From Alisma plantago-aquatica (lineage: Eukaryota > Streptophyta > Magnoliopsida > Alismatales > Alismataceae), in the NCBI GenBank assembly GCA_963693085.1, contig OY856412.1, positions 1,059,728,244 to 1,059,792,243 of the forward strand: a stretch of DNA of 64,000 nt, in the 5' to 3' direction. Below the pieces are notes generated by a model. It saw only the letters and a program-made list of their open reading frames with translations. It was not told the origin of the DNA and searched no databases. Positions within the stretch are counted from its first letter, which is position 1. Every line of letters starts with the position of its first letter. The position numbers were made by a program, and so were the translations under genes. Below are positions 1 through 12,413 of the stretch, piece after piece.

Positions 1-1451
1 AAGATAGGAAAATTTAGGAAAAAGGCCAAACAATGAAATAAACCCAAGTTTCAGTATGTTACAACACTCTAGATTGTGAGTCTCCTCCTTGTATCCCTCT
101 CTTTCTTGTAATTTAAGTTTTAAATTAATTTTAAAATTAGGTTTCACCATCTAAGATCTCTCACAACATGCAACACTCATACCCATTGTATACCCTTAGA
201 AACTTTACAAGAAATCATCATAGATGTCGATTTCCTCCTCTCTTGAGCTTAGGTAAAATCCTGATCATAAGGTTGTCACTGTCTCTAGATGGCGATCAAA
301 CATTCACAAAATAACCATAAGATCATTATCTTAAGCATTCCATCATTCTTATGCATTCATGCAACTCCACGACACTTAGATAAGGTTAAAACTACTCTTT
401 TTGGGATACTATTAATCAAACATCACAAGATGGTAGCTAAGCATACGAGTGAGGAATTTTAATACCAAGAGTATGGAGATAAACGTTGCTATGAGCATAA
501 ATTCAATGGATAGAAGTATTTACATGTTATGAGATTGTTATAGGCTACACTGACCCAAGTTATGTGTTTAGCTTATTGCAGTGAGTTGCATTACTAATTT
601 ACAAATGTTTTGATACATGGAGAGGGAGTAACAAGATGGAAGAAGGAGATAAAGGTGGATGAACACCTCTAGAGATGAAGAAGGGATGTACACCAAAAGT
701 AACAAAAAATGGTCGAGGTTGATGCCAGTCTTCCTCAAATCTAAATTCAGTGATTATATAAAAGATGGATGTCCTTTCTCTCAAAGAAGATGGGTTCTAG
801 TGCTTGGTGATGGCATGGATCCTATCCCTCCTTTGGACTCTCATATTCAAAGATCTTAGACCAATGGAATATGTAGAGGGTGGTTGTTCAATGTGGCAAC
901 ACTTCATCCTCACTCTCACATTGCGACCCCCTTCCATGACTGAGGGTTCTCAAATTCCTTAAGAAAATAATAGTTTTTCCTAATTAACCTCGATGAGCCT
1001 GCTATTCCTCAGTGGTTATTAGGATTCACATTTAGTGCTCGTCGATGGCCCTAGTCCAGTGGTTTCTAAGATTATCATGTCTCAACAGTCGTTGGGGTTC
1101 ATGTTCAGTGGTCACCAATGGCTCCAAGTCTAACAGTTGTTGGGGCTGTAATGTCATCTTTCACTAAGGGTATAAGCTCAATGGCTGCTGATGATACATG
1201 GCCATCACTCAATGAACTTTCAAGGCTCCTTCTTGTGGTATTCCATGCAAAGAAAAGATAAGGAAATGAAATTAGGTAGTTATTCCAAAACTTGTCAAAA
1301 CAAACAGACTTATCTAAAACAAACATTGATAAAGTGATAATATGAGGGTAAAACATGCACTCGAATATCCAAAAAATTGGATGTTATCAATGGTGTGTCA
1401 CAAAGATAGAATCTCACATTGCTAGATATGGTGTAATCAATGATGCATTTT
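1..1451. other. No gene recognised
   Basis: AT-rich sequence with scattered stops in all frames. Short open frames exist (for example near 659-859 and 1105-1356), but none resembles a known family or shows a coding pattern. The integrase code of the copia remnant becomes readable only at 1452. This stretch may be the decayed upstream part of that element or the DNA it entered, and I cannot decide which. Confidence 0.5.
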
Positions 1452-3770
1452 ATTGACCTTCTGACTTCCTTCTGGGGACGTGCTCTAAAAACCACATCGT
1501 TAACACTAAACCATGTATCATATAAATCGGTTGAAAATACACTATATGAGATATGGTATGGGAAGCATACAATGTGTCTTTTATGAAGATTTGGGGATGT
1601 GAAGTTTATGTGAGAAAGTAGTTTCCTGAAAAGCTTAGACCCAAATTGGATAAATGTTATTTTTTTGGATATCCTAGGGAAACCAAAGGATACAACTTCA
1701 ATACTCCCTCTGGAAACAAAGTGTTTGTTTCCATGGATGTTGTATTCCTAGAAAAGGAATTTATTTCCAAAGGAATCAGTGGGAGGAAAGCAGAACTCGA
1801 AGAGGTTCGAGACCAACAAAAAAATTGAACCAATAGAGGTGCAAGAGGTACATGGAGAGTCACAAACTATTGTGGGATTTCAAATTGCTCATATAACACA
1901 GGAACCTTAGAGAACTACAAGGACATGCATGAACCTGAAAGATTTTACTATCATGTGACTCAAGAAGATGATAAATTGGTCATATATGATGAGCCAACAA
2001 CCTACCTAGAAGATATAAGGGCACCAGAGTATGAGAAGTGGCTTGAGGCCATGAGATCTAAGATGAAATCCATGTACACCAACAAGATATGGACCTTGGT
2101 CAATCCATCTGAAGGGGTAAAACCCATAGCGTGCAAGTGGGTCTTCAAGAAGAAGACTAACATGGATGGTATTGTACAAACTTACAAGGGTTGATTGGTT
2201 GCAAAGGGTTTCAAACAAGTTCAAGGTGTTGACTATGATGAAACCTTTTCTCCAGTTGGCATGGTTAAGTCCATATGGATTAGGCTTGCCATTGCAACTT
2301 ATTATGACTATGCGATCTGGAAGAAGTATGTTAAAACTACATTCCTTAACAGTAGGACATGTACATGAACAACCCAAGAGTTCTATAAATACAAAGGATG
2401 TAAATAAAGTTGGTAAGCTATAAAGGTTAATCTATGGCTTGAAGCAAGCATCTTGGAGTTGGAATATTCGATTTGAAAAAATAGTCAAAAAGTTTGGGTT
2501 TAGTCAAAATGAAGATGAATCATGTGTTTAGAAGAAGGTTAGTGGGAGCATGATTGTATTCCTCATATTGTATTCATCTACTATTGATGGGGAATGACAT
2601 CCCTACTTTACAAATGGTAAAAACATGTCTAGGAAATACATTCTCTATGAAGGATTTAGGTGAAGCATCCTATATCTTAGGAATTGAGATCTATAGATAT
2701 AGAATGAGATAGATTCTTGGGCTAAGTCAGAGCACATACATTGATAAATTGTTGAAGAGGTTTAGCATGGAGAACTCAAGTAGAGGAAACCTACCGATGT
2801 CTCATGTTGTTACTATCTCTAGATCTTATTGTCTTTGTTATTGTGAATAAAGGAAACACACGAGTAAGATTTGATATGCATATACAACTGGGTCTATCAT
2901 GTAAGGAATGTTATGTACACTTCTTGATGTCTGATATGCCTAGAGCATGATGATAAGATATCAGTCAGATTGCGGTGAAGCCCACTGGGCTATCATTAAC
3001 AACATCCTTAGGTACTTGAGAATAACTAAGGATTAGTTCCTTGTATATAGTGGTGAGGAAGAGTTAGTGGTAAAGGGTTGTTACTATCTCTCGATCTCAA
3101 TGTCTCAGTTTTTGTGAATAAAGGAAATAATGGAGTAAGATTCCATATGCATATACAACTGGGTCTATCATGTACTCATTCTGATGTATCGTATGACTTG
3201 AGCATGTTGAGTAAATATCAGTTAGATCCTGGTGAAGCCCACTAGATTGTATTTTTGAACATATTTAAGTACTTGAGAAGAACTGAGGATGAGTTCCTTG
3301 TCTACAGTGGTGAGGAAGGGTTGGTGGTAAAGGGTTACACAGATGTAAGCTTCTAAACTGACAAAGATGACTATAGATCAAAATCTAGATTTGTTTTTTG
3401 CCTTAACAACAAAGTTGTAAGCTGGAAGAGTTCCAATCAAGAAACATTTGTTGATTCTACAATAGAGGCCAAGTATATTGCTACATCCAATGTAGCAAAG
3501 GAAGTTGTTTGGACCAGGTAGTTTATCTCTAAACTTAGGGTGGATCTAATAATTAGCAATGTGGTAGAGCTGTATTATGACAACAATGGACCTATTGCTC
3601 ATGCTAAGGAACCTAGATCACATCAACGCTTCAAGAACATACAAGAACAATTTCATCTCATATAAGAGATTGTATAGTGAGGAGATGTAAAGATTTGTAG
3701 AGTACCAACTGAACCCAATGTTGTTGACCCCTTAAAAAGCACTTTCGCAATAGAAGCATGAAGGACATGT
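1452..3770 (+). pseudogene. Decayed Ty1/copia pol: integrase C-end, RT and RNase H
   Basis: This is a remnant of a copia polyprotein, which would integrate and reverse-transcribe element RNA in virus-like particles. From 1452 a frame reads IDLLTSFWG, as in copia integrases. At about 1646-1760 follows the end-of-integrase block KCYFFGYPRETKGYNF and VFLEKEF. From 1925 to 2194 comes the start of RT, with KPIACKWVFKKK. After a stop the same protein continues near 2190-2330 with KGFKQVQGVDYDETFSPV. RNase H is readable at about 3340-3750, with VSWKSSNQETFVDST and EAKYIA. Many stops, at least one frameshift and an internal duplication (2806-3336) make it non-functional. Gag, protease and the integrase core are not recognisable upstream. 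The adjoining LTR and polypurine tract fix the plus orientation. The copia assignment is secure; exact limits are not. Confidence 0.88.
2806..3336 (+). repeat. Tandem duplication, ~271 bp, within copia RT code
   Basis: Two diverged copies lie head to tail, at 2806-3076 and 3077-3336. Both start with GTTGTTACTATCTCT and share the run CATATACAACTGGGTCTATC. Both end with a copy of GTGGTAAAGGGTT, where the frame passes from RT into RNase H. The duplication repeats part of the pol code, so it arose in an already dead copy or killed it. Confidence 0.8.
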
Positions 3771-3810
3771 TTCACTTGGGATTAAGTTCATGGGTGATTG
3801 GCCCTAAGTG

Positions 3811-3820
3811 TAAGTGGGAG
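3811..3820 (+). other. Polypurine tract of the old copia element
   Basis: TAAGTGGGAG lies directly before the LTR start. The same G-rich tract precedes the 3' LTR of the related copia element at 49060-49069. It primes plus-strand DNA synthesis in this class of element. Confidence 0.6.
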
Positions 3821-5747
3821 TATACCTGTATGTATGCAGAGATAGACAATCATAGGATGATCTTAATGGTATATCTTGTAGATGATTTGATTAATATTAA
3901 TTGCAATATTCATCTATATGTTTGTTCAATTATGAGATAGTAGTATAACATGATGAATTTCTAAAGAATGATGTAATTTGATGACATATGTCTTTAGCTA
4001 GGTTGAAGACCTAAATAATGGGATCATATGTATAATAAGAGTACATACATTATTGTTACGTCCCTAGTCAGATGTTATTGTGGAAGGTAATAGACAACAA
4101 TTACACACAAGACTGGGTGTGTGTTGGTTGATGATAGAATCTCATTAGTCATGATATGTAATATAAAACCAAGAACATACGTATTTGTTATAGAATAGTA
4201 TATCAGACAGACTCACCTTGTGAGTGATACATGGAAACCATTGAATGGTAGTTAGAATCTTCTCTCATGGTGATAGTGGTGATTGTGGTTCTTAGACCTC
4301 AAGTCACTACACTCATCACATGTCATTAGATGTATTTTGACATTATCCAATGTGACTTTGAATAAGGTTACCATAAAGGTGAGGCTCAGATACATTGTGA
4401 CACATGGAGATTGACTGTGAGTGAGGTAGATGGGATTTATCCCTCATAATGGAGTTCATATCTAGGTCACTTGATAAATGAGACTGAGATACATATGGCC
4501 ATACTCCTATGAATCAATGTATGATATATGATCTCACATGCATCTCAAACACTCTTCTCTAGTTCAAGAAACATGGATTGAATATTGAGAGGATGACATT
4601 TGCATGCCTTGAGTTCAATCTGGATATTAGAGACAAAGAAACTAAATGATAATTGTAACACTAATCATGGATTGCAGGCTGAAGTTGTTCTCCAACTTTC
4701 CAATTAATTGGGTAGCAATGATGTGTTCTAGATATTACTCATTGATTGTGATGTCATAACTTAGTTATGGACGTTCACAACCAACATAATTTGGGACCTA
4801 TAGGGTCACACACATAGGATGCACCTGGAATCGAGGTTTACTCATGAATATGATTTAAACTTGATTACTTAAGTGTTAGGTATTCAATTTAAACAAGGTT
4901 GGCTGTTAGATATCTAAAATGATCAGTTCAATTAGTGAACTGATCAGTTCAGATTAATGAACTGATCGGTTTAGGTTGTGAACCAACTGGTTGGTTGATT
5001 AATAAGACTGGATCAAGGATTGATGCTAACGTCATGTTGCAAAATTTATCATACATTAAAAGCCAATATGTGTGCGAATAGGAAGAATAGTGAACCAACC
5101 GGTTCAAGAGTTGAACTGACCATTTCACATGTAACTGACCAGTTAAGTAGTGAACCAAATGGTTTGGCATATGCAGATTTTGGAAAATTTATGATAATCC
5201 ATCTCTTCGACTCCTATATGATTTGGACACCCTAACCCTAGCCATCATATTTAAAGGGTGGTAGTCTAGGCATTTAGAAGACACAACAACAAGCTCTAAT
5301 AATTTGTCCTCTCACAATTGTGGTAACATGAGAGCCTGAGAAAGTTTACTCATCAAAGGGAAAGACAACAAGGGAGAGAAAGTCAATGCTAGCACATTGA
5401 CATTTTAAGGGAGAACTCCTTCCTGTTAATAGAATGACAACAGTTAGTAGTGGTCTGTGTGGAATACGTAGAGGCGAGGAGGCTATTTCCACCCGTTAGG
5501 AGGATGTTGTCAACCGCCGTCTGTGGTGCTACACCAAGGATGCCTCGATTAACACCTATTCATGAGCTACTTGCAAAATAAGCACATTGCAACAAGGATA
5601 GTCATTGGACTTGCTCCAGGATCACATATATGCCTTACAACCTTCCTTCCCAACCTATAGTTGTTGACGCGATCTTTTAGTCAAGGGGAATATGGCAAGA
5701 AAATTTTTGTTTCCACTGGAATCTCTATCACAATATTTCCCTACACA
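3821..5747 (+). repeat. 3' LTR of the old Ty1/copia element (approximate end)
   Basis: The stretch is collinear with the LTRs at 42203-44450 and 49071-51315. It starts with TATACCTGTATGTATGC after the polypurine tract. It shares the text around 4050-4130 (TATGTCCCTAGTCGGATGTCATTGTGGAAGG in the related LTR, slightly changed here), a GAACCGATCGGTT-type repeat cluster at about 4920-5165, and the closing block GAAAATTTTTGTTTC at about 5700. Divergence from the younger copies is high, so this insertion is clearly older. The right end at ACACA near 5747 is judged by alignment to the related LTR end and may be off by tens of bases. Confidence 0.65.
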
Positions 5748-8015
5748 TACATATAGTGATTTCTTGAAGAAAGGCTAATTTGGACTTTGTTGTATTTGTT
5801 ACAAATACATGGACCTAAAAGAAAGTTTTAAGGAACTATAATTAAATATGAAACCATGGAGATGAGTTCACACAAAAAATGTTTTAGATGAGTGACATCA
5901 TTAGTGCCATATGTTTCAAAGAGAACATATACACTGTAGAATGAGATGTTCTACATATAGTGACATCCACAAAATAAGTGTTCCACAGAAAGTGCCATCT
6001 ACATAACAACATGTTCCACAATATACATTCTACCATAGATCAAAATACTCCACCAGAGGAAAATTCATGATTAGATATGAGGTCAACAAAGCCAACTCTA
6101 TGACCTTAGATGTGTGTCAATCACTATTAGAGTTAGACGATCCACCATTAAAAGTCATCTCTAGATTACTGCCATCCACTAGAGAAAAATTAGGTTTTTT
6201 TCATGCACCTCAAGCCGAATTTTGAGTGCCAGAGACATCAGATATGATTTATGAAGTTTGATCAAGAAATGAGAAAGAAATGCATATTGGAAGGTCTATT
6301 TCTACCCCAAGAATTACAAGTTGTGTTATTGGAACCTTTTGTGTGATAAAAGTATAAACTTGCAAACTGAAATATGCAGCTGCTGTATAAGATAGATCCC
6401 ACTTGTAAGGAACATTAGTAAAAAAATATTCTTCTACATTTTTCTCCATATAACCAAACACAGTTCCCTAAGACTCAAATAGATTGGTTGGTTCCATCAC
6501 TCAATAAATGTGAGGAATCCCCCTCATAGTAAGAAAGCCTATATGTGAGATAATTGATCTATTTTCATTAAATTAGACCAATTCTTTGAAAATGATCAAT
6601 AACATCCTAAGGTTTCCACTCAGGCAGATGTTCCATCCAATTGACCATCTCGAACCCCAATTTGGAATCTATAGGATGCACGAGTCAGCTAACTCACCCA
6701 ACGAGACTATTGACTGAAACAAAATTAGACACGAGACTCACCCAATCAATTGAATGAGATTTGAGTTTCATAGCATGTAATAGATAAACTGATCAACTAG
6801 CCATCCAGTCGATTAAATTTTCATTGTCAAAAAAGAATAAAGTTTTGTAAAAAATTCTTATCCCAGAAGTGAATGAACCTAGCGTTACACATATGTGTTT
6901 GACCTAATTTTGGAAAGTGGATCCTTCCCTATTCCCATTTAGAGATACATGAGATCTACTCCAAGGAGAAAAGAACATAGATAAGAAGGAAAATCTACAA
7001 ATAGAAAAGGTCCAAATCCCCCTATAACTTCCCATATCATTCATCATCTCTAGATCGGAAGTTGATTGTCACAAACCATGGCCACTCTACTCCTATGTTT
7101 AGAGACAAAGAAATCCACTCATTCCATGTTACCCATGACGAGTGAATAGCTTCCTCACTGGGCTATGGGGAGTATCCCCATTTCTCGTATTTGTAAATTC
7201 TTATTTTTATATCACATTGTGAACATTTCAATTATGATTCAATCTTATTATTGCTTGCTTTCTAGATTGATTACCTTATTTGCATGTTAATTCTATTTTT
7301 TACAAACAGAACTTTGAAATTTAAGGTTAGAATATTGATTCCATTCCCATTAGATCTCTAATGAAAACCTCAGAAGGATGGTGTCAGAGGATATGTGCAA
7401 ATGACCCTTAGGGGACATGATAAGGATCCTTCTGCAATATTTGTCTAGGCAATTAGATTTTGTGTTGTCTCAATTTTATCATTCATATTTGTGGTAATGC
7501 AGTGAGAATGAGTAAATATATGTAACTACAGTAAAATCTATTCTCCCTAATGTTTTCAACTTTAGTTTAGAAACCAATTAAAAAAATATTTTTGCAATGT
7601 TGTTTAATAACAAACTAAAATATTGAATTTAAATACTATTTCTAATCTGAATCAAATTGAAAACATAATTATTAAATAGTTTTTATTTGGTATTTGACCC
7701 TGAAACTATACTTTCATAAGACCCATTTACTAGAGGGTGAGTTTTTGTATGCCAAGTTTAGGTACTTACCATTCCTATGCCTTAATGAATTTCAAGTACA
7801 TAAATATTTACACCAAATTTTGTAGCATTTCCAGGGACCACTAAATTCCTGATTTATTTAATTCAACAAGGATTAGTCTAGGATTTTACTTGTACAATTG
7901 ATAGTATTTCAAAACCTTTTGAATATTAATTTTTCTTCATTCTTTTGATTTTTGTTTACATATTTTTCTCAGGTACCATCTTTGTTGTATGCAATGCTAC
8001 ATAATCATTCACTCT
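5748..8015. other. No gene; possible 5' LTR and leader of the Athila-like element
   Basis: No coding frame is recognised. The order of the internal domains to the right requires the 5' LTR and leader to lie here if they survive. Two weak signs support this. At 6650-6860 there is a series of diverged GATCAACT/AATCAATTGA-like words resembling a similar series at about 15440-15900. At 7150-7290 lies a block (GGGGAGTATCCCC and what follows) that looks like the LTR end seen in Athila-type elements. A primer-binding site is not clear. Confidence 0.3.
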
Positions 8016-8155
8016 ATTCCACATTCCAATTTTAAGATTGAGATAACTTATCATAGTTAAATCTAAGAAAATAGAAACAAATTGGATTCCACATTCCAAT
8101 CATATTATTGAGAGAACTTATCATAGGTAAATCTAAGAAAAAAGGGACAAATTGG
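8016..8155. repeat. 70-bp tandem duplication
   Basis: Two adjacent 70-bp units, 8016-8085 and 8086-8155, both start with ATTCCACATTCCAAT and end with ACAAATTGG. They differ at only a few positions, so this duplication is younger than much of the surrounding decay. It lies just before the readable gag code. Confidence 0.85.
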
Positions 8156-8289
8156 ATGTAGAAGAAATTCAACATAGGAGACATGTAGGCTTTGACTGCA
8201 CAAAGGGACATATTGCTTATAGAGGCTAGGGTTATCATAGAGGAGGAAATTGGGGGAAACTTGAGAAGTAAAAAATCAAAGAGATACTA

Positions 8290-10188
8290 GGGATTTTTAA
8301 ACCCCTAAGTCAGAAGATATCTACCACCCAGTTGCTCATCAAACAATCATAACACCATCCTTTGAAATTATAACTCTGTGGGCGATAATGATGTAGAAAA
8401 ATAGCTTCACTAGATGAGTTGGTGAAGATGTGCACAATTACCCACAAGGGTTCATAGACTTATGCGCCATTAGCAAGCATGTCAAAAGATACCAAGTTGT
8501 AGTTATTTAACTATTCACTCATAAACAAAGTTAGGATCTATTTTACTATTTATAGTCTGAATTGATATTAATTTCAAATAAAATTTATTGAGAATTATTA
8601 ACCACCCTCACTAACTTATAAGATCAAAGGGAAGATATACCAATTCACCTAACTCCTTGGTGAGTTGATGTTTGTAGATGCGAAAACATACAAGGAATGG
8701 ATATCCTGGTGCCCTCATCATGACATCTCATCTTTGCAATTCATTGAGAGTTTCTACAAAGGCTAGGTTTGGGTGATGATATCAAGAAGTTCCTTGATGC
8801 CACTTCATGAAGAAAATTCATGCAATTAAGTATGGTAATGAATGGAAGATTGTGAACTTTAGAGAAAAACCAATCCAAGTGGGAGAAACAGAGGTAAGAA
8901 AGGGGTTCTCAAGGTAGCAATGGCAGAGGACAAGTCATAGTTGAATCTATTTTAGAGAAATTGAAGAAACTTGTACTAAATAAAGATATCTTGGACTCCT
9001 CATGTCATGGATACAAGCAAAGTCCAACCCCTCAACAAGAAGATGTAATCTAAGAAATTTTCTAGGTTTCTAAGGAAAATGGACACATAAGAACATAATG
9101 ATTTTATTCTATTATTTGATGATAAATATGTAGAAGCCTTAGTTTGACATTGACCCGATGGAGAAGATGGATGCCATATACTCTATACTAGGATTTGTTC
9201 ACTACAAACCCAACTAGTAGAGAAGTCATTTTAGGTTCAGATATGTGAATCCAATAGGAGCTGAAAACTTGTAGCAGTCGAGACAAGCTAATGATCAAAA
9301 TCAAGCTTGGGGTTTCCCCTAATTTTCAAAAAATATGTAGGTAATATAATTTAAAATCATGGACACTACAAAATTAAATACAACATAGACAAATCTTTTA
9401 ACCAAGGGAAATAATTTCATAATCTTAACCATGGTCAACAATTTTTTTACCATGAATCAATTAGGGTAGAACAACTAGTATGAAGCTCCACTTTTATATT
9501 GAAGAGTCGGTTAGACACGACTGATAATATTCTTATAAATCAAAAAAATATGATTGGTAGTCAACAACCATACAACAAAGTAATAGATACCCAGGTGGAC
9601 CAAATAGCTACTTCACTATGCCCTATAGTGGAATCTTGTGCTAATCATCCAAAGAACAATATTAAACATCCAAAAAGGTCAATGACTACATGTTTAGGGA
9701 TGATTCTACCTGTGACCATGATTCCAACCACCCTTATAGTGATGATTTACATATAGAATGACATTGAAGTCTTCAAGGATATGTATAAAGGACACAACTA
9801 TTGATACAACATAGTAGGTTAGAGTAGTTGATATAGCGACTATAGCAGATGTTACACTTAGCACATCCACACTTGATGGTATTGTGTACAAGCTACATCC
9901 ACCATTCCATAGCAGCCTAGCACATACTAGGACTTGAGGTTTACAATATTCAAGGAAGTAGTGAAGAGTATGCATTTAGACATTCCATTCCTTGATGATT
10001 TGGTAAAAATTCCTTTGTGGTCAATTTTTTTCAAGGCACTCCTTACATCTCAGTACATGAAAAAGAAGTATAAAACTATAGAGTTGGCAAGGACCCATCA
10101 AATATTGTTTAGAAAAAGATTTCACATGAGCTTAAAGACCTTGGGTCCTGTTAGGCTTGGAAAAATCAACTGTTTAACCATCAGCTGA
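8290..10188 (+). pseudogene. Decayed gag of an Athila-like Ty3/gypsy element
   Basis: Gag forms the virus-like particle of the retrotransposon. Readable pieces in order are: around 8420-8490 a frame with GEDVHNYPQGFIDLCAI; around 8700-8810 the hallmark CPHHDISSLQFIESFYKGL, which matches the CPHHG-type block of Athila gag; and around 9570-9670 the block TQVDQIATSLCPIVES, matching the VGQIA block of the gag tail. At 9934-10188 comes the gag-protease linker, with the pattern LDIPFLDDLVKIPLW. Stops and frame changes break it throughout. It runs toward a protease remnant that resumes only near 12230, so foreign DNA probably separates them. The assignment to the Athila branch comes from these text matches and not from a tree. 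Confidence 0.75.
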
Positions 10189-10726
10189 ATCAAAACTACT
10201 GTAAACACACCTCAAAACTCTGCCTCCATGTTTTAGATGGATTTTGACATTGTTGAAATATAAAGACCATCAAATTGGTATCATTGATGTGGTTATACAA
10301 ACCATTTGTTTTCCTTTATATTCTTATTCTTAATCATCTTACATATAGTTATATGTTGCATCTCTAACGTGTACAATCTTGATTATTTCCATTGTCAATG
10401 GGCTTCCAGAGTAATGGCTCAAAATAGACGAGAAGGAAAATAGGCAGCATGATTCCTTGCTCTTATCGGCAGGTATCAACCATGACGTATCATCCTTCTC
10501 TTCCACTCTATCAGACACAACCTTACTATTCTGAATTTTTTGCCCTCCAAAATCTAAAGCCGATGCATTCAACCCTCGTCGTTGCCACCAAGATCATGTT
10601 ATTCTATGCTAGACCAGATTATCCAACCTTAATGGATTTTCCTCATCTGACGTTGTGGGTCTCAACATTAACGACCGCTATGTGCCACTTACCAAAACAA
10701 TTTATCAGAATACCATGTCTGATTGA

Positions 10727-10812
10727 ATGTGTAGTTTCTGCAAGTTCGTCCTTATGGCATGTGCTTGTCATGTGTAGTTTCTACAAGTCCATCCTTATGG
10801 CATGTGCTTGTC
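10727..10812. repeat. 43-bp tandem duplication
   Basis: Two adjacent units, 10727-10769 and 10770-10812, both start with ATGTGTAGTTTCT and end with GGCATGTGCTTGTC. They differ at three positions that I can see. Confidence 0.88.
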
Positions 10813-11311
10813 GATGATGAGGTTCTAGTATTCCTTCATGATGACGGACCTGAACAGATCACCTGCAAATGCAACCCTAATTTAGGGCTCCATCTTGTGT
10901 CTTATTGCACTTCAGTTACATCTAAGTCTGTTAGATTACTTATTATTTCCCTCAATATGCATATTTCTATCAAATGCACTTATGGACACTTTTTGCATGT
11001 TTTCTAGGTAGTTGGACCAATCCTTGGATGGATGGTAGATAAGGAAGGTGTTCTAGGGTTCTTCTACCCACCAGAGGGGTCCAAAGAAGGCCCTAAATCT
11101 CCCCCAACCTACCCCTAGTGGCCAAGGCTCGAGCTAAGCAAAGGTGTCCATGGATCTCAAAGAATGAATTTCAAAGTGCAAGCAAAGGACCCAACACGAC
11201 TTCCGTGACATAGACTGTCTATGTTGCAAACATCAAGAATCACAATAGAATCATAGACTCGATAAGGCTAGAGAAACTTTAACAACACAACTGTGCTTGC
11301 AAGAAGACCCT

Positions 11312-11600
11312 AGCATGGTTGTGGCATCCAGAACGGTCGTGCTGGCTAGGAGTAGAACGAGAATTCCAAGAAGAACAACAAAGTACCCAACTCACCCACC
11401 ATAGTCACACTACCCAACACAACCATGCTACCTCCAACCTAGCATGGTTGTGCTGCCCATCACGACCATTCGACCCGCCTTCATTTTCCCACATTCAACT
11501 TGTCATTTTTCATTCACCCAGGATGACCATTCCCTCTCAGCACGGTCGTGCCACTCCTTTTTCATCATAGCCATGGTTCCCACCACGGTCGTGCTTTCAC
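11312..11600. repeat. Cluster of CACGGTCGTG / CACGACCATG-type words
   Basis: At least eight near-palindromic words of the form CAYGGTYGTG or its complement occur in about 300 bp. Examples are AGCATGGTTGTG, GAACGGTCGTGC, CACAACCATGC, CAGCACGGTCGTGCC and CACCACGGTCGTGC. They are irregularly spaced and embedded in C-rich text. The function is unknown. Confidence 0.7.
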
Positions 11601-12230
11601 CCAAACCCTACAATGTTTTGCATTGTTTTACCCAAAATGTCCCCACTACCTTCACAAACTCTGTGCAGGTCGCTTCCTTGCATCTTTATAATCTAGTAGC
11701 TGGAAGGAAGTTGGAAGGTGACATATAGAAGGATGTCGCTGAGAATAGGTCGGTTTGGAGCTAAGCTAGAGGACTAAGGATTGTGAGAGGTTGAAGGATG
11801 AATTACAGGAAATCTAAGCAGATGCATGCTTTCCTTCTCAAAGTTGCTACCAAGCAGCACTACTTGGTGTGTGTTGCTGCTCCGCAATAAGAAGAAATCC
11901 TCATTGTCAGCATTGGTGGAACCAATAGTTGTACATGAACTCAAGGAAGATCACGTACTTGTGGAGGATAAGGACAAGGAGGAGGAGCTCCTGGTGGAGT
12001 TTCTTGTTTATGATCATCACATGGTATACTAATGGATGACATCTTGTGTCAAAAAACAGTAGATGCCACACTATTCAAAAGTGGTCCCATCACCTATGTG
12101 TATACATCATATACAATTTAGATGTTGGATGGTCTTCTATGAAAACCTACTCCATAGAAACCATATCAACCAATCTAAATGGGTCAAATATCCACTTTTA
12201 TTTTGAGTTGATGAATCCGTTTGTATGGTG

Positions 12231-12375
12231 GAGGATGGATTTGGTTGTCTGCATTTTGCCATCCCTAGGTCCTTTGGCATTTCCCCTTCAATTGGATATT
12301 GTACTTACCAAAAGGGCTTGGATGATCTCAGGGAAAGTATTTACATCATGCCTACAACATATGAAAGAGGTTATA

Positions 12376-12413
<38 letters not shown>

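Larger units (their letters stand above)
10190..12230. mobile_element. Insertion of unknown type between gag and protease
   Basis: In Athila-like elements the gag linker runs directly into the protease. Here the two are about 2 kb apart. The intervening sequence does not read as gag or protease and has a different base composition at 11290-11650 (richer in C). I could not find terminal repeats or a target-site duplication, so both limits are approximate. Part of the right end (11820-12030) has an acidic frame with ELKEDHVLVEDKDKEEELL that could still belong to the host element. Confidence 0.45.

Noticed and set aside
659..859. Short plus-strand frame near the window start
   Set aside because: 66 codons, overlapped by another frame on the other strand, with no family resemblance.
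7380..7410. Possible Athila primer-binding site (GGTGTCAGAGGATATG)
   Set aside because: Too few bases agree with the expected Asp-tRNA complement to call it, although its place fits.
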